Origin: Lachnospiraceae bacterium UBA4260 | GTDB taxonomy: Bacteria; Bacillota; Clostridia; Lachnospirales; Lachnospiraceae | NCBI GenBank assembly: GCA_002395235.1 | Contig: DGWK01000017.1 | Span: 15,574 to 65,161, forward strand | DNA: 49,588 bases | Direction of reading: 5' to 3' | In this document: in pieces, positions 38,276-47,357 of the stretch | Layout: the number at the start of each line of letters is the position of its first letter | Numbering within the stretch: position 1 is the stretch's first letter | Position numbers and translations under genes: made by a program | Notes under the pieces: model-generated | Seen by the model: the letters and a program-made list of their open reading frames with translations, nothing else | Database searches by the model: none | Told to the model about the DNA's origin: nothing

Positions 38276-40867
38276 ATGCTGAAAATCACATCATTGCAGG
38301 TAGAGCACATGACAGAAGGGTGCGTCACAGACCGGGAGAGGCCGACTTTTTCCTGGTATGCGGAGAGCGACCGGAATGACAATGAGATCGTGGACGCTGT
38401 GCTGCAGGTTGGCAGATGGAAAGCACATACGAAAAAGCAGAGCGGCATAGCGTATAGCGGACCGGCGCTGCAGCCTATGACCACATATACAGCCAGACTG
38501 CGCGTGACAGATGCTTATGGAGAGATTGCAGAGGCGGAGACGACCTTCGAGACCGGAAGAATGGGCATGCCTTTTGAGGCTCACTGGATCACGGACGGGG
38601 AATACGCCTTTACAGAGAAGAAGGTTTCCCCGAAGCCTATGAACTTCCGAAGGAGTGTGAAGCTGGACAAGGCAGCAGAGGAGATCGAGAGCGCGAGAAT
38701 TTATGTGACTGCTCTGGGCCTCTATGAGCTTTCGATCGACGGCACAAAGGTCGGTGACGACTATTTGACGCCTGGCTTTACGTCCTACCGCAACCAGCTG
38801 CAATATCAGGTGTACGATGTGACGGCGCAGATGCAGGAGGATATGACGCTCGACGCGGTCGTGACAGGCGGCTGGGCAGTCGGCTCCTACACGTATTTTC
38901 GCAGAAACCGCGTCTACGGGGACAAGCAGGCCTTCCTGTGTGAGCTGCGGATCCGCTACCGCGATGGCTCCGAACAGGTCATCGGCACGGATGACTCCTG
39001 GATGGTGACCATGGACGGCATGCTCCGCGAGGCGGACATCTATGACGGAGAAGTCTACGAAGCAAACACGGAGCCGGCAGCTATAGTCTGGCATCAAGCG
39101 GCAGCGGTGACCACGAAGTCGCTTCACTTTGTCGATACACCCAATCTCATTTCAGCTTACGGCGCACCTGTTCGCGCGCACGAAGAATTTCGTCCGGTCT
39201 CCGTGACGACGGCGCCTTCCGGAGAGCGGATCTACGACATGGGCCAGAACTTTACCGGCGTCCTTCATGCAAAGATCAGAGGGAAGAGAGGCCAAAAGAT
39301 CGTCTTCCGCCACGCGGAAGTCCTGATCGACGGGGAACTGTGCTATGAACCCCTCCGCTCAGCCAAGCAGAGGCTGGAGTATACATGCAAAGAAGGCGAG
39401 CAGGAGTATTCTCCCCGCTTTACTTACATGGGTTTCCGCTATATCGGCGTAACAGGTATCGATGAGGAGGATCTGGAGCTCACGGCACTGGCCCTCTATT
39501 CTGATGTGAAAGAGAACGGCTCATTCAAGTGTTCCAATGATCTGGTGAATCGACTGCAGAGCGCGATTCAGTGGGGCGCCAAGTCCAATTTCACGGATAT
39601 CCCGACGGACTGCCCGCAGAGAGACGAGCGCCTCGGGTGGACCGGAGATATCGCGCTCTTCTCACCGACTGCGTGCTTCAACTTCGACATGAGCAGGTTT
39701 TTCGAGAAGTGGCTCCTCGACGTCAAGGGTGAGCAGGGCCGCGGTGGCGGAATTCCCATGATCGTTCCCTCTGTAAAGATCTATAATCAGATTGAGATGA
39801 GTCTCACCCATGCAGTCGACCACTGGGGAGACTGCTGCATCTGGGCTCCCTGGGCGGAGTACCGCGTGCGCGGCAGCCGAAGGCTCCTGAAGACAATGTA
39901 TCCGACCATGCGCCGCTACATGGCAGCATGCGTGCACTGGGCTGAGCTGGGTTCTTTCGGGATCCAAAAGAGAGTGTGGAGCGCCGGCCATCATTACGGC
40001 GACTGGTGCGCACCGGACACGGATTTCCAGGGATGGATGAAGCGCGGCAAATATACCGCGACAGCCTGTCTTGCCTATTCGGCGGGCATCATGGAACAGA
40101 TCGCGCGAATTCTGGAGCGGGAAAAAGATGCGGAGTATTATCACGCCCTGAAGGAAGAGACTTCTAAGGCTTATCGGGATGCCCTCATGGACAGGGACTG
40201 CAGGGTGAAGAAGGAATTCCAGACAGCTTACGTCCTGCCCCTTTACTACGGGCTTCTAAAGGGAGAAGATAAAGATAAGGCTGCGGCCAATCTGGTGCGG
40301 CTGGTCAGAGAGAACGACTGGCACATCGGGACAGGGTTCCCCGGTACCCCTTACATCCTGTTTGCGCTGGCGGACAATGGGTATGTTGAGGACGCTTACA
40401 AGATGCTGCTGACGGACAGCTGCCCGTCCTGGCTCTATGAGATCAAAGTGGGCGGAACGACAACATGGGAGCGCTGGGACGCGCTGCGCGAAGACGGGAC
40501 GATCAATACCGGCGGAGGCGTCGGCATGGTATCCTTCAACCACTACGCGGCAGGTGCTGTAGGCGACTTCCTCTATCGCCGCGTGGCAGGCATCGAGGCG
40601 CTGGAGGCCGGCTATAAGAGGTTCCGCGTGGCGCCGTTGGTGTGCCTGCCGGAGAAAGCGTCCTTCGAGCCCATCACTTCCGCCTCCGCACAGGTCGTCA
40701 CAGAGTACGGACCGGCGTCGGCATCCTGGAGAATCGACCGGGAGAAGCGCACGTACCACGTAGAAGTGCATGTACCGTTGGGAAGCACTTGCGAAGTGGT
40801 TCTGCCAGACGGCAGCAGCGCGGCGTGCGGCAGCGGAGACCATGTTTTCATCGGAGACATGCAGTAA
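38276..40867 (+). CDS. Alpha-L-rhamnosidase, GH78
   Basis: 863 aa, cytoplasmic (no signal). The full GH78 layout is present: N-terminal fibronectin-like and two jelly-roll domains (YVTALGLYELSIDGTKVGDDYLTPGFTSY is typical); the catalytic barrel with DCPQRDERLGWTGD, containing Asp445, Asp450 and Glu451; later GTTTWERWD, with the second catalytic glutamate, and NHYAAGAVGDFLYR; and a C-terminal sandwich. It cleaves terminal alpha-L-rhamnose from glycosides. Start: AGGAGG at 38265-38270. It lies 32 bp after GH78-type protein 1 and shares its promoter. Confidence 0.95.
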   Translation: MLKITSLQVEHMTEGCVTDRERPTFSWYAESDRNDNEIVDAVLQVGRWKAHTKKQSGIAYSGPALQPMTTYTARLRVTDAYGEIAEAETTFETGRMGMPFEAHWITDGEYAFTEKKVSPKPMNFRRSVKLDKAAEEIESARIYVTALGLYELSIDGTKVGDDYLTPGFTSYRNQLQYQVYDVTAQMQEDMTLDAVVTGGWAVGSYTYFRRNRVYGDKQAFLCELRIRYRDGSEQVIGTDDSWMVTMDGMLREADIYDGEVYEANTEPAAIVWHQAAAVTTKSLHFVDTPNLISAYGAPVRAHEEFRPVSVTTAPSGERIYDMGQNFTGVLHAKIRGKRGQKIVFRHAEVLIDGELCYEPLRSAKQRLEYTCKEGEQEYSPRFTYMGFRYIGVTGIDEEDLELTALALYSDVKENGSFKCSNDLVNRLQSAIQWGAKSNFTDIPTDCPQRDERLGWTGDIALFSPTACFNFDMSRFFEKWLLDVKGEQGRGGGIPMIVPSVKIYNQIEMSLTHAVDHWGDCCIWAPWAEYRVRGSRRLLKTMYPTMRRYMAACVHWAELGSFGIQKRVWSAGHHYGDWCAPDTDFQGWMKRGKYTATACLAYSAGIMEQIARILEREKDAEYYHALKEETSKAYRDALMDRDCRVKKEFQTAYVLPLYYGLLKGEDKDKAAANLVRLVRENDWHIGTGFPGTPYILFALADNGYVEDAYKMLLTDSCPSWLYEIKVGGTTTWERWDALREDGTINTGGGVGMVSFNHYAAGAVGDFLYRRVAGIEALEAGYKRFRVAPLVCLPEKASFEPITSASAQVVTEYGPASASWRIDREKRTYHVEVHVPLGSTCEVVLPDGSSAACGSGDHVFIGDMQ

Positions 40868-40912
40868 ACAAACGGACATGGATTGTGACTAATTATAACG
40901 ATAGGAGAGCAA

Positions 40913-42511
40913 ATGGCACTGATCAGTATTATTAAGGATTTTCATCCTCATAATTACGCGAAGCTGCTGGATAAAGCAGCGGAACTGGTACCGCCCCTGC
41001 ACCACAGCATTGCGGAGCCTGTGGGCGGATTCAAACTCAAGGAACGCTACAGCCCCGAGAAGGAGGAGATCGTTCTCCACAGAGTGCCCCACCTGGCACT
41101 GGGCAAAGGGGAGAATTTGTGTCTGGATTTTGGCACCCATATCGTCGGGTATCTGACGCTGGAACTGTCCTACACGGGGAGCCACCCGGACGCACCGGCT
41201 TATCTCAAGCTCAAATTCGCCGAGAATATGGCGGAGCTCAGCGAGAATACCGAGGAGTACAACGGCTGGATTTCCCGCAGCTGGATCCAGGAGGAGTATA
41301 TGCATGTGGACGTGCTGCCCGCGCAGATCACGCTGCCGCGCCGCTATGCCTTCCGCTATCTCAAGATCACCATGATGGACACGTCGCCCAAGTATAAGCT
41401 GATCGTGCGCCACGCGGAAGTTCGGACAGAGACATCCTCCGATGCCAAAAGACTGCCCGAAGTGCAGATCAAGGACCCGCTGGACAGAAAACTCTACGAC
41501 ACCGGCGTCAGAACACTGGCTAATTGCATGCAGGACGTATTTGAGGACGGCCCCAAGAGAGACAGGCGCCTGTGGATGGGCGACCTTCGCCTGCAGGCGG
41601 CGGCCAACTACGCGACCTTTCGCCAGAACGATCTGGTCAAGCGCTGCCTCTATCTCTTCGCAGGAAGCCGCTTCCCCGGCGGACGCGTGGCGGCCTGCGT
41701 GTTTACGCAGCCCACCGTGCAGGCGGACGACACATGGTTGTTTGACTATTCCCTGTTCTTCGCCGTTGCTCTGGAGGAATATCTGCAGGAGACGGACGAC
41801 ACGGAGGCGCTGAGTGACCTTTACGACGTCGCCATGCAGCAGATCGAGATGTCGATCCGGATGTGTGAGGAGACACCTAATGGAGGCCTGCTCCTTACCA
41901 AAGATGCGGCCAAAGATGCTTTTATCGACTGGACAGAGGGAATGGAGAAACGCGCGGCAGCGCAGGCGGTCATCATCTACGCCATTCGCTATGCAAGGCG
42001 CCTGGCCAGAAGGAAGAACGACTACTCCCAGGCCAGCTGGCTTATGGAGCAGCAGGAGAAACTCAGAAAAGGCGCGCAGGAGATTCTCTGGGATGCAGAG
42101 AAGAAGTGCTATGTTTCCGATGGGCAGATTTCGCCTCACAGCCAGATCTGGATGGTGCTCGCGGATGTGCCCTCACCGGAGGAGTCCGCGGAGCTCATGG
42201 GACGGATCTGTGAATCCGGAAGCAGTGAAGATGCCCTTGTGAAGGCCCTTGACCAGTATCCGCTTGCCACTCCCTACATGCACCACTACTATGTCATGGC
42301 ACTGCTGCGCGCAGGCCTGAAGGAACAGGCCAGAGACCACATGCGCAGCTACTGGGGCAGTATGCTGGAGGCAGGCGCAGACACATTCTGGGAGACCTGG
42401 GATCCCAAGGATCCGAATGCGTCCCCCTATGGCGGCGCTGTCATCAACAGTTATTGCCACGCGTGGAGCTGCACGCCGGCGTTTCTGATCACGAAGTATT
42501 TTAACGAATAG
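40913..42511 (+). CDS. GH78-like glycosidase 3
   Basis: 532 aa, no signal peptide. A short N-terminal sandwich is followed by an (alpha/alpha)6 barrel with EDGPKRDRRLWMGDLRLQA near residue 215, a GH78-type active-site segment in the KRDR form. Near the C-terminus SYWGSMLEAGADTFWETWDP carries a possible second acidic residue. It is shorter than true GH78 rhamnosidases. It may act on a rhamnose-containing oligosaccharide or a related sugar. AGGAGA precedes the ATG. Third gene of the operon, ended by a strong terminator. Confidence 0.8.
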   Translation: MALISIIKDFHPHNYAKLLDKAAELVPPLHHSIAEPVGGFKLKERYSPEKEEIVLHRVPHLALGKGENLCLDFGTHIVGYLTLELSYTGSHPDAPAYLKLKFAENMAELSENTEEYNGWISRSWIQEEYMHVDVLPAQITLPRRYAFRYLKITMMDTSPKYKLIVRHAEVRTETSSDAKRLPEVQIKDPLDRKLYDTGVRTLANCMQDVFEDGPKRDRRLWMGDLRLQAAANYATFRQNDLVKRCLYLFAGSRFPGGRVAACVFTQPTVQADDTWLFDYSLFFAVALEEYLQETDDTEALSDLYDVAMQQIEMSIRMCEETPNGGLLLTKDAAKDAFIDWTEGMEKRAAAQAVIIYAIRYARRLARRKNDYSQASWLMEQQEKLRKGAQEILWDAEKKCYVSDGQISPHSQIWMVLADVPSPEESAELMGRICESGSSEDALVKALDQYPLATPYMHHYYVMALLRAGLKEQARDHMRSYWGSMLEAGADTFWETWDPKDPNASPYGGAVINSYCHAWSCTPAFLITKYFNE

Positions 42512-42543
42512 TAACTGTGCTGAATAATTACAATGAATAGTAA

Positions 42544-42574
42544 AAAGGCCGCAGCGGTATGCGCTGCGGCCTTT
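42544..42574. terminator. Bidirectional terminator between convergent genes
   Basis: AAAGGCCGCAGCG (42544-42556), loop GTATG, CGCTGCGGCCTTT (42562-42574). An A-run on one side and a T-run on the other serve both the GH78 operon (+) and the DUF3237-like gene (-). Confidence 0.9.
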
Positions 42575-42592
42575 GCTTGTGCGATCAACATG

Positions 42593-43027
42593 TCACTTTA
42601 AAAGCACGTCAAAGATTCGGATCTCAACGCCCCACTCCCTGCCCTGAACCTCGGACCGGAAGTGCTGCGCGCACAAATACGGCCCCAGCACCGGGCTATC
42701 GGTCAGGAACATGGGACATCCGTCAAAATAGGGCTCACCCCGCATGATCGGCGCCAGATAGCTGTCGTTCTTTACGAAGAGTTTGCAGGGATTTCCCTCC
42801 CGGTCTGTTCCCTCGAACATATACTTGGCGCACATATTGCGGCTCATGCCGGGGTTTTCGATCTGCACGTCGACTGCGCCGGGGAGAGTTTCTCCCGTAA
42901 AGAGGTCCGATTCCACGGTGGCGTGGAACGGGATCATTGTTACGGCGCCGTAGGGGCATTCCAAGTTGGAAACTTCTTTGTTGTCAGCGTAGACCTTGAA
43001 GATCATGATGGGTTCGGGTTTATTCAT
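42593..43027 (-). CDS. DUF3237-like small protein
   Basis: 144 aa, no signal or membrane helix. Patterns such as CPYGAVTMIPFHATVESDLFTG, LPGAVDVQ, and a late D-S-P-V-L-x-x-Y segment match my memory of the DUF3237 family of small beta-barrel proteins, whose function is unknown. Start ATG 43027 has GGAGGTAG directly upstream on the - strand; the frame is open further upstream but has no ribosome site. It is the last gene of the - strand group after the nucleoside-hydrolase-type gene, so a role in handling the same substrate is possible. Confidence 0.65.
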   Translation of the reverse strand: MNKPEPIMIFKVYADNKEVSNLECPYGAVTMIPFHATVESDLFTGETLPGAVDVQIENPGMSRNMCAKYMFEGTDREGNPCKLFVKNDSYLAPIMRGEPYFDGCPMFLTDSPVLGPYLCAQHFRSEVQGREWGVEIRIFDVLLK

Positions 43028-43103
43028 TTCTACCTCCGAATATTGGAGCTTTTTCTCCGGGTTATCAGTTCTTTTTCCCCGGCTCTGCCAGGAATCACCG
43101 CTG

Positions 43104-44024
43104 TCATCCAAAATTAATTCTGATTTTTGCAAACATATCATCCAAAATCAGCCTCGGATTGATGTGTTTGAAGACGCGGATCTTGCGTCCGGGATGATCA
43201 TAGTTGTAAGTCATGGTCTCGTAATCAATAGTCGGCGCAGCAATCTCGTCGAAGAAATCGGGGTTATTCGGATCTTCCAGAAATACACCGATCGTGGGGC
43301 TGTCTCCGAGCCCCCAGCTCTCCCCGTTAGGCCAGAAGGGAATATCGGCGGCGTCATCGTTGACCTCCAGCATCTGCTCGAAGAGGTACTTGCCAATTTC
43401 GCCGCAGGGCTCGACATGCAGCTGCAGCTCACTGAGCGTTACGGACATTTGCCGGTACACATCGGCGGGAATCTGCCAGATCGGCATTTCCGATTTCATA
43501 AGGACATTGGCAGCGGCGATATCCTGTTGCACATTGAATTCGAAGCCGCCGGCGGGGTAGGCGCCCCCTCCGATCCAGACAGCAGTCATCCTCTTCGCGA
43601 TCCGGGGCTCTATAAGCAGAGCGGAAGCCAGATCCGTCACGGCGCCCTGGCAGGCAATGTACAGAGGATGCGGATCATCCCGCATGGCTTCTTCAATGAT
43701 AAAGCGGGCGCCCTCCGAATCTACGGGCGTATGCTCGTCGGGCATGGGCAGCTGAGAACCCAGATAGGACGGATATTCCCGAGCATCCATAAGATCGAGG
43801 ATTTTATTGACTTCCTCAAGACTTGCCGTGGCAGACCTGCCGCTCTTGTACATCTTGCCGCCCAGGTCGAAGTGCCCGGCTACAATACCTTTTACGATAA
43901 ATTTGGGCGTCAGAAGATGGTGTACCAGCGCAAACTGATCGTCTGCCTCATTTTTGCAGTCTGTGTGAACGATCATGCGGACTCTTTTGGGATCCGGAAC
44001 AGAGAAATGATACTTGGTTTTCAT
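43104..44024 (-). CDS. Inosine-uridine nucleoside hydrolase-family protein
   Basis: 306 aa, cytoplasmic. The N-terminal metal-binding motif is HTDCKNEADDQFAL, a variant of DTDxGxDD. Other family marks: CQGAVTDLASAL, WIGGGAYPAGGFEFNVQQDIAAANVL and a late Asp. The family cleaves N-ribosides. The unusual EADDQ form resembles the nucleoside-hydrolase-like DUF1593 group, and the glycosidase neighbourhood suggests the substrate may be another glycoside. Start: AAGGAGATC upstream on the - strand. It follows the GPH transporter 3 gene by about 130 bp. Confidence 0.78.
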   Translation of the reverse strand: MKTKYHFSVPDPKRVRMIVHTDCKNEADDQFALVHHLLTPKFIVKGIVAGHFDLGGKMYKSGRSATASLEEVNKILDLMDAREYPSYLGSQLPMPDEHTPVDSEGARFIIEEAMRDDPHPLYIACQGAVTDLASALLIEPRIAKRMTAVWIGGGAYPAGGFEFNVQQDIAAANVLMKSEMPIWQIPADVYRQMSVTLSELQLHVEPCGEIGKYLFEQMLEVNDDAADIPFWPNGESWGLGDSPTIGVFLEDPNNPDFFDEIAAPTIDYETMTYNYDHPGRKIRVFKHINPRLILDDMFAKIRINFG

Positions 44025-44095
44025 ATGTGATCTCCTTATTAACGCACCCAGACACTAATGGGATTTGGAATATCGGTTATTTCGAATATAGGAAG

Positions 44096-44134
44096 ATCCG
44101 GGGCAGACCGGCGATGCACCGATCCGCCCCGGAT
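44096..44134 (-). repeat. Hairpin between GPH transporter 3 and nucleoside-hydrolase gene
   Basis: ATCCGGGGC (44096-44104) pairs with GCCCCGGAT (44126-44134). There is no T-run on either strand, so it is more likely an mRNA processing or stabilising hairpin than a terminator. Confidence 0.5.
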
Positions 44135-44153
44135 GGATTTTACAAAGTATGGA

Positions 44154-45566
44154 TTACTGCTGCGCTTCAAGCTTCTTAATGTCTCTCTCACAGTGATAGA
44201 AGAGAAGGAAGAGTACGAACATAGCCGCTGCCATGATCGCGGGTACCCAGCCGTACAGGAACTTGATGGCTGTGGATACGGATTCGGGCTGAGGAATGCC
44301 CTGGGCATCCAGTGCCGCATCGAGGCCCGCTGCCGCAAGGACCCATCCGAAGATGGCCTGTCCGAGGCCGAGACCGATCTTCTGGGCTGCGGAGATACCT
44401 GCGTTGCCCATACCGACGGTGTCGATTCCGGTCTTGAGTTTTCCGTAGGTGACAGTGTCAGCGACCATGCCGAGTGCCATACCGCCTGCGAGACCTACGC
44501 CGATGCCCTTGAGGACATTGCTGAGGATGAGCAGAGAGGGAGCCGTGAACATTCCGGATCCGGCGAAGCCGATCGCCATGACCAGCATACCGAATGTGTA
44601 GATCTTTTCCTTGGAGATCTTCGTCATCAGGACAGGTGTCACGAACATGATCGCGAACTGCGCGACGGAGATCGCATTGGCGAGCATACCGTACTGGCTC
44701 ATGTCATAGAGTACATACTGGCTGAAGAAGACCGTACCCATTGCATAGAAGATGATGATCGCGAATACCACGAAGTTGCCGAGTGTCAGGAGCAGCCAGT
44801 ACTTGTTGGAGAGGAGTGCCTTTACGGTCTCCATGACGTTCTCATTCTTTTCTTCTTTTTTGACGGTATTCTCTGCCTCTGCCTGTGCAGCTGCGCCGAG
44901 TTTCACGCGCTCCTTGGTGTTAAAGATGCAGAACAGGGAGACGACAACCATCAGTGCGCAGTAGATAGCCAGCGTGATCGTGAAAGCTCTCTGCGTGTAG
45001 ATCGTGTTGGGGTTCTCGGAGAACTTAGTCAGCAGAATAACGAAGGTGGAGTTTACGAATACGTTGCCCAGTGTCTGGAAGATCTGCTGGATGTTGCCCA
45101 GAAGTCCGCGCTCATAGGAATCCGCTGTGATCAGGCCTACCATGGAGTAGAAGGGAACCAGCATACCGGTCAGGCAGACGGCGTTGCAGATATTGTAGAT
45201 CAGGAAAACGTATACATACTTGACCATGTCCGGGAAACCTGCCGGAACATAGAACAGAAGCATCGTGGATACGGCGAAGGGAATGCACATCCGCAGGAGC
45301 CAGACTCTCGCTTTGCCCATCTTGGTATTTGTGTTGTCAACCAGGCGTCCCATGATCAGATCGGAGATACCGTCGAAGACCTTGGAGACTGCGAGGATCG
45401 TGGCGATGATGCCGGCGTTGAGGCCTGCCGCCGAAGTGAAGTAAATGGTCAGGAAGGAACCGATGATTCCGTTGATCATATTGAAAGCGAAACCGCCGGA
45501 GCCGTACGCTAAGCGCTCTCCCCATCCGAGCTTGCCATTGGGATCGTCATGTTTTGTCGTAAGCAT
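44154..45566 (-). CDS. GPH-family symporter 3
   Basis: 470 aa with about 12 membrane segments. The signature GISDLIMGRLVDNTNTKMGKARVWLL is typical of GPH cation/sugar symporters. It is clearly more distant from transporters 1 and 2 than those are from each other. A cytoplasmic loop is charged (VKKEEKNENVMET). Start ATG 45566 has AGGAGGAAA upstream on the - strand. Its promoter carries the 20-bp-spaced TTATATTGC operator shared with the 48584 gene and the gene at 48841, so it belongs to the second regulon. Confidence 0.92.
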   Translation of the reverse strand: MLTTKHDDPNGKLGWGERLAYGSGGFAFNMINGIIGSFLTIYFTSAAGLNAGIIATILAVSKVFDGISDLIMGRLVDNTNTKMGKARVWLLRMCIPFAVSTMLLFYVPAGFPDMVKYVYVFLIYNICNAVCLTGMLVPFYSMVGLITADSYERGLLGNIQQIFQTLGNVFVNSTFVILLTKFSENPNTIYTQRAFTITLAIYCALMVVVSLFCIFNTKERVKLGAAAQAEAENTVKKEEKNENVMETVKALLSNKYWLLLTLGNFVVFAIIIFYAMGTVFFSQYVLYDMSQYGMLANAISVAQFAIMFVTPVLMTKISKEKIYTFGMLVMAIGFAGSGMFTAPSLLILSNVLKGIGVGLAGGMALGMVADTVTYGKLKTGIDTVGMGNAGISAAQKIGLGLGQAIFGWVLAAAGLDAALDAQGIPQPESVSTAIKFLYGWVPAIMAAAMFVLFLLFYHCERDIKKLEAQQ

Positions 45567-45638
45567 TTTTATTTCCTCCTATACATTTTTTGATGCTTTA
45601 CTTTTTAAATTACTGAGATCTCTTTTCTTTATGTACTC

Positions 45639-45699
45639 ATGATAGCAATAGGAAAGCGCGCTCTATATCCTTATATTGCTTGTTTTGTCAAAATATTGC
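45639..45699 (-). promoter_or_regulatory. Second-regulon operator and promoter, GPH transporter 3
   Basis: Boxes TTATATTGC (45671-45679) and AAATATTGC (45691-45699), written on the + strand, are 20 bp apart. The - strand extended -10 TGC-TATCAT (45647-45639) lies 26 bp from the near box. Confidence 0.68.
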
Positions 45700-45731
45700 T
45701 CTAACTTCAAAATGCTTGAATAGTTACGTTT

Positions 45732-45748
45732 ATCCTGAAAAACAGGAT
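45732..45748 (-). terminator. Small hairpin at the carboxylesterase stop
   Basis: ATCCTG/CAGGAT flank a five-base A/T loop and overlap the stop codon on the - strand. A weak terminator at best. Confidence 0.35.
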
Positions 45749-47322
45749 CAGTTCTCATAGAACCGCATATCGCCCCAGGTCTCCATCAGGTGCCTGCGGT
45801 CCAGCTGCTCGGCAGCGCTGTCCCTGTCAAAGATCATGACGGGGGAGTTTGCGCCTTCAAAGCGGGGCCAATCCAATGCGGCTCCTGAGAGTGCCGGCTC
45901 GCCGGTCTTTACGAAGTTCACCCAGCGGCCGTGGATTTCGCCGGCAATCTTTTCGAAGACCTCGTCCGGCTCCCCGTCGAAGACAAAGTGGCTGAACTCG
46001 TGGTCTTTGTTGCAGAAGACAGCGGGAAGCTCGAATGCATGAGAGGCCTTCCAGCCTGTTTCGATGCCGGATTTGGTGATCAGCTCATAGCGGTACATCC
46101 AGACGTCCGGTGTGTACTGCTTCTGGGCCGTCGCCACTTTGACAGCGGGCATCTCGAAGGCGTAGTCTGTCGCAAAGCGGATGAAAGGATCGCCGCCGAG
46201 CTGGCGCACATCGCCCTTCAGAGGCGGCGTGGCAGAGGCCAGGGACTTGGCGCTGTCCGTAAATACCTTGAAGGAATCATTTCCGGAAGGGTGATAGAAC
46301 TTCACGATAGCGGGAAGCGCGTCGGCATGGCCGTTCTTCTCCAACATCTGCGTGATCATGGTCCAGCTGTTGGGGAAGCCTGTGTTCTCGGGATGTACGA
46401 ACATGGTGCCCTCATGCATGTTGCTGCCGATGATCAGGCGGATCCCCTCTGCGGCGCCGCCTCTGATCGCATCAATGGGACGGACGGGCATCAGGTCGTC
46501 CTGAATGGGGCCGGGCAGGAACATGCCGGGATTCTTGTACTGGTGATGGGCGGCCACGTACTCATTTCCGACGAGGAAGAGGCGGGGATCCATGACGCGA
46601 AGGAGCGGCAGATCCTTCTCGGTCCAGTTCATGCCCTCCAGGAAGAGGTCGATGTTCTGTCTGGCCGTCTGATGGGTCATCATGCAGTTGGGCAGAGCGC
46701 TCTCCACGATGGCCTGCTGGAAGGTTCCCTTCACGCCGGGGCAGGCCAGCATGTTTACAACAGACGCGCCGCCGGCCGACTCGCCGCAGATCGTGATCCT
46801 GTCCGGATCTCCGCCGAAAGCGGCCGCGTTGTCGTGGATCCAGTTGAGCGCCAGAATCTGGTCGGACAGCCCGCAGTTGGAGTCAAAATCCTCACAGCCC
46901 GGATAGGTCGTGAAATCGTAGAAACCGAGCACGTTGGTCCTGTAATTGAAAGAGAAGAAGACAATTCCGTCGCGGGCGAAAGCGTCTCCGCGATAAAGCT
47001 CGTCCGCGGAGTAGCCGGTATTGTAACCGCCGCCGAAGATGTAGACAAAGACGGGGAGCTTTTCGCCCTCCAGCGGGCGCTGCACGTTGACAGTGAGGCA
47101 GTCCTCGTCGCCGATGACTACGCCGTTGTTATACTGGATCGGCGCAGGGCCGTACTCTTTTGCCTCATAGACATCGGTCCAGGGAGTGTGGGGGATCGAT
47201 CTCTTGAAGCGAAGCGGTCCCACGGGCGCTTCCGCGTACGGAATTCCCAGATACTCGATCATGCCGTCTCTCTCATAGCCCTGTACTTTGCCGAGTGTTG
47301 TGTTTGCGATATGCTGTTTCAT
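45748..47322 (-). CDS. Type-B carboxylesterase
   Basis: 524 aa, no signal peptide, so cytoplasmic. Family signatures: EDCLTVNVQRP, FGGGYNTGYS (oxyanion region), the nucleophile elbow TICGESAGGASV, a glutamate in NMHEGTMF and a histidine in KASHAFELP. It hydrolyses carboxylic esters; next to glycosidases it probably removes acetyl or hydroxycinnamoyl groups from imported glycosides. The start has AGGGAGGGTAATC upstream on the - strand. It follows the GH clan A gene by 35 bp, so both are one operon. Confidence 0.92.
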   Translation of the reverse strand: MKQHIANTTLGKVQGYERDGMIEYLGIPYAEAPVGPLRFKRSIPHTPWTDVYEAKEYGPAPIQYNNGVVIGDEDCLTVNVQRPLEGEKLPVFVYIFGGGYNTGYSADELYRGDAFARDGIVFFSFNYRTNVLGFYDFTTYPGCEDFDSNCGLSDQILALNWIHDNAAAFGGDPDRITICGESAGGASVVNMLACPGVKGTFQQAIVESALPNCMMTHQTARQNIDLFLEGMNWTEKDLPLLRVMDPRLFLVGNEYVAAHHQYKNPGMFLPGPIQDDLMPVRPIDAIRGGAAEGIRLIIGSNMHEGTMFVHPENTGFPNSWTMITQMLEKNGHADALPAIVKFYHPSGNDSFKVFTDSAKSLASATPPLKGDVRQLGGDPFIRFATDYAFEMPAVKVATAQKQYTPDVWMYRYELITKSGIETGWKASHAFELPAVFCNKDHEFSHFVFDGEPDEVFEKIAGEIHGRWVNFVKTGEPALSGAALDWPRFEGANSPVMIFDRDSAAEQLDRRHLMETWGDMRFYEN

Positions 47323-47357
47323 GATTACCCTCCCTATTTTGAAACTGATTGATCTGT

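Noticed and set aside
40868..40912. Separate promoter for GH78-like gene 3
   Set aside because: The gap is 45 bp with no operator pair or good -10/-35; co-transcription with the upstream genes is simpler.
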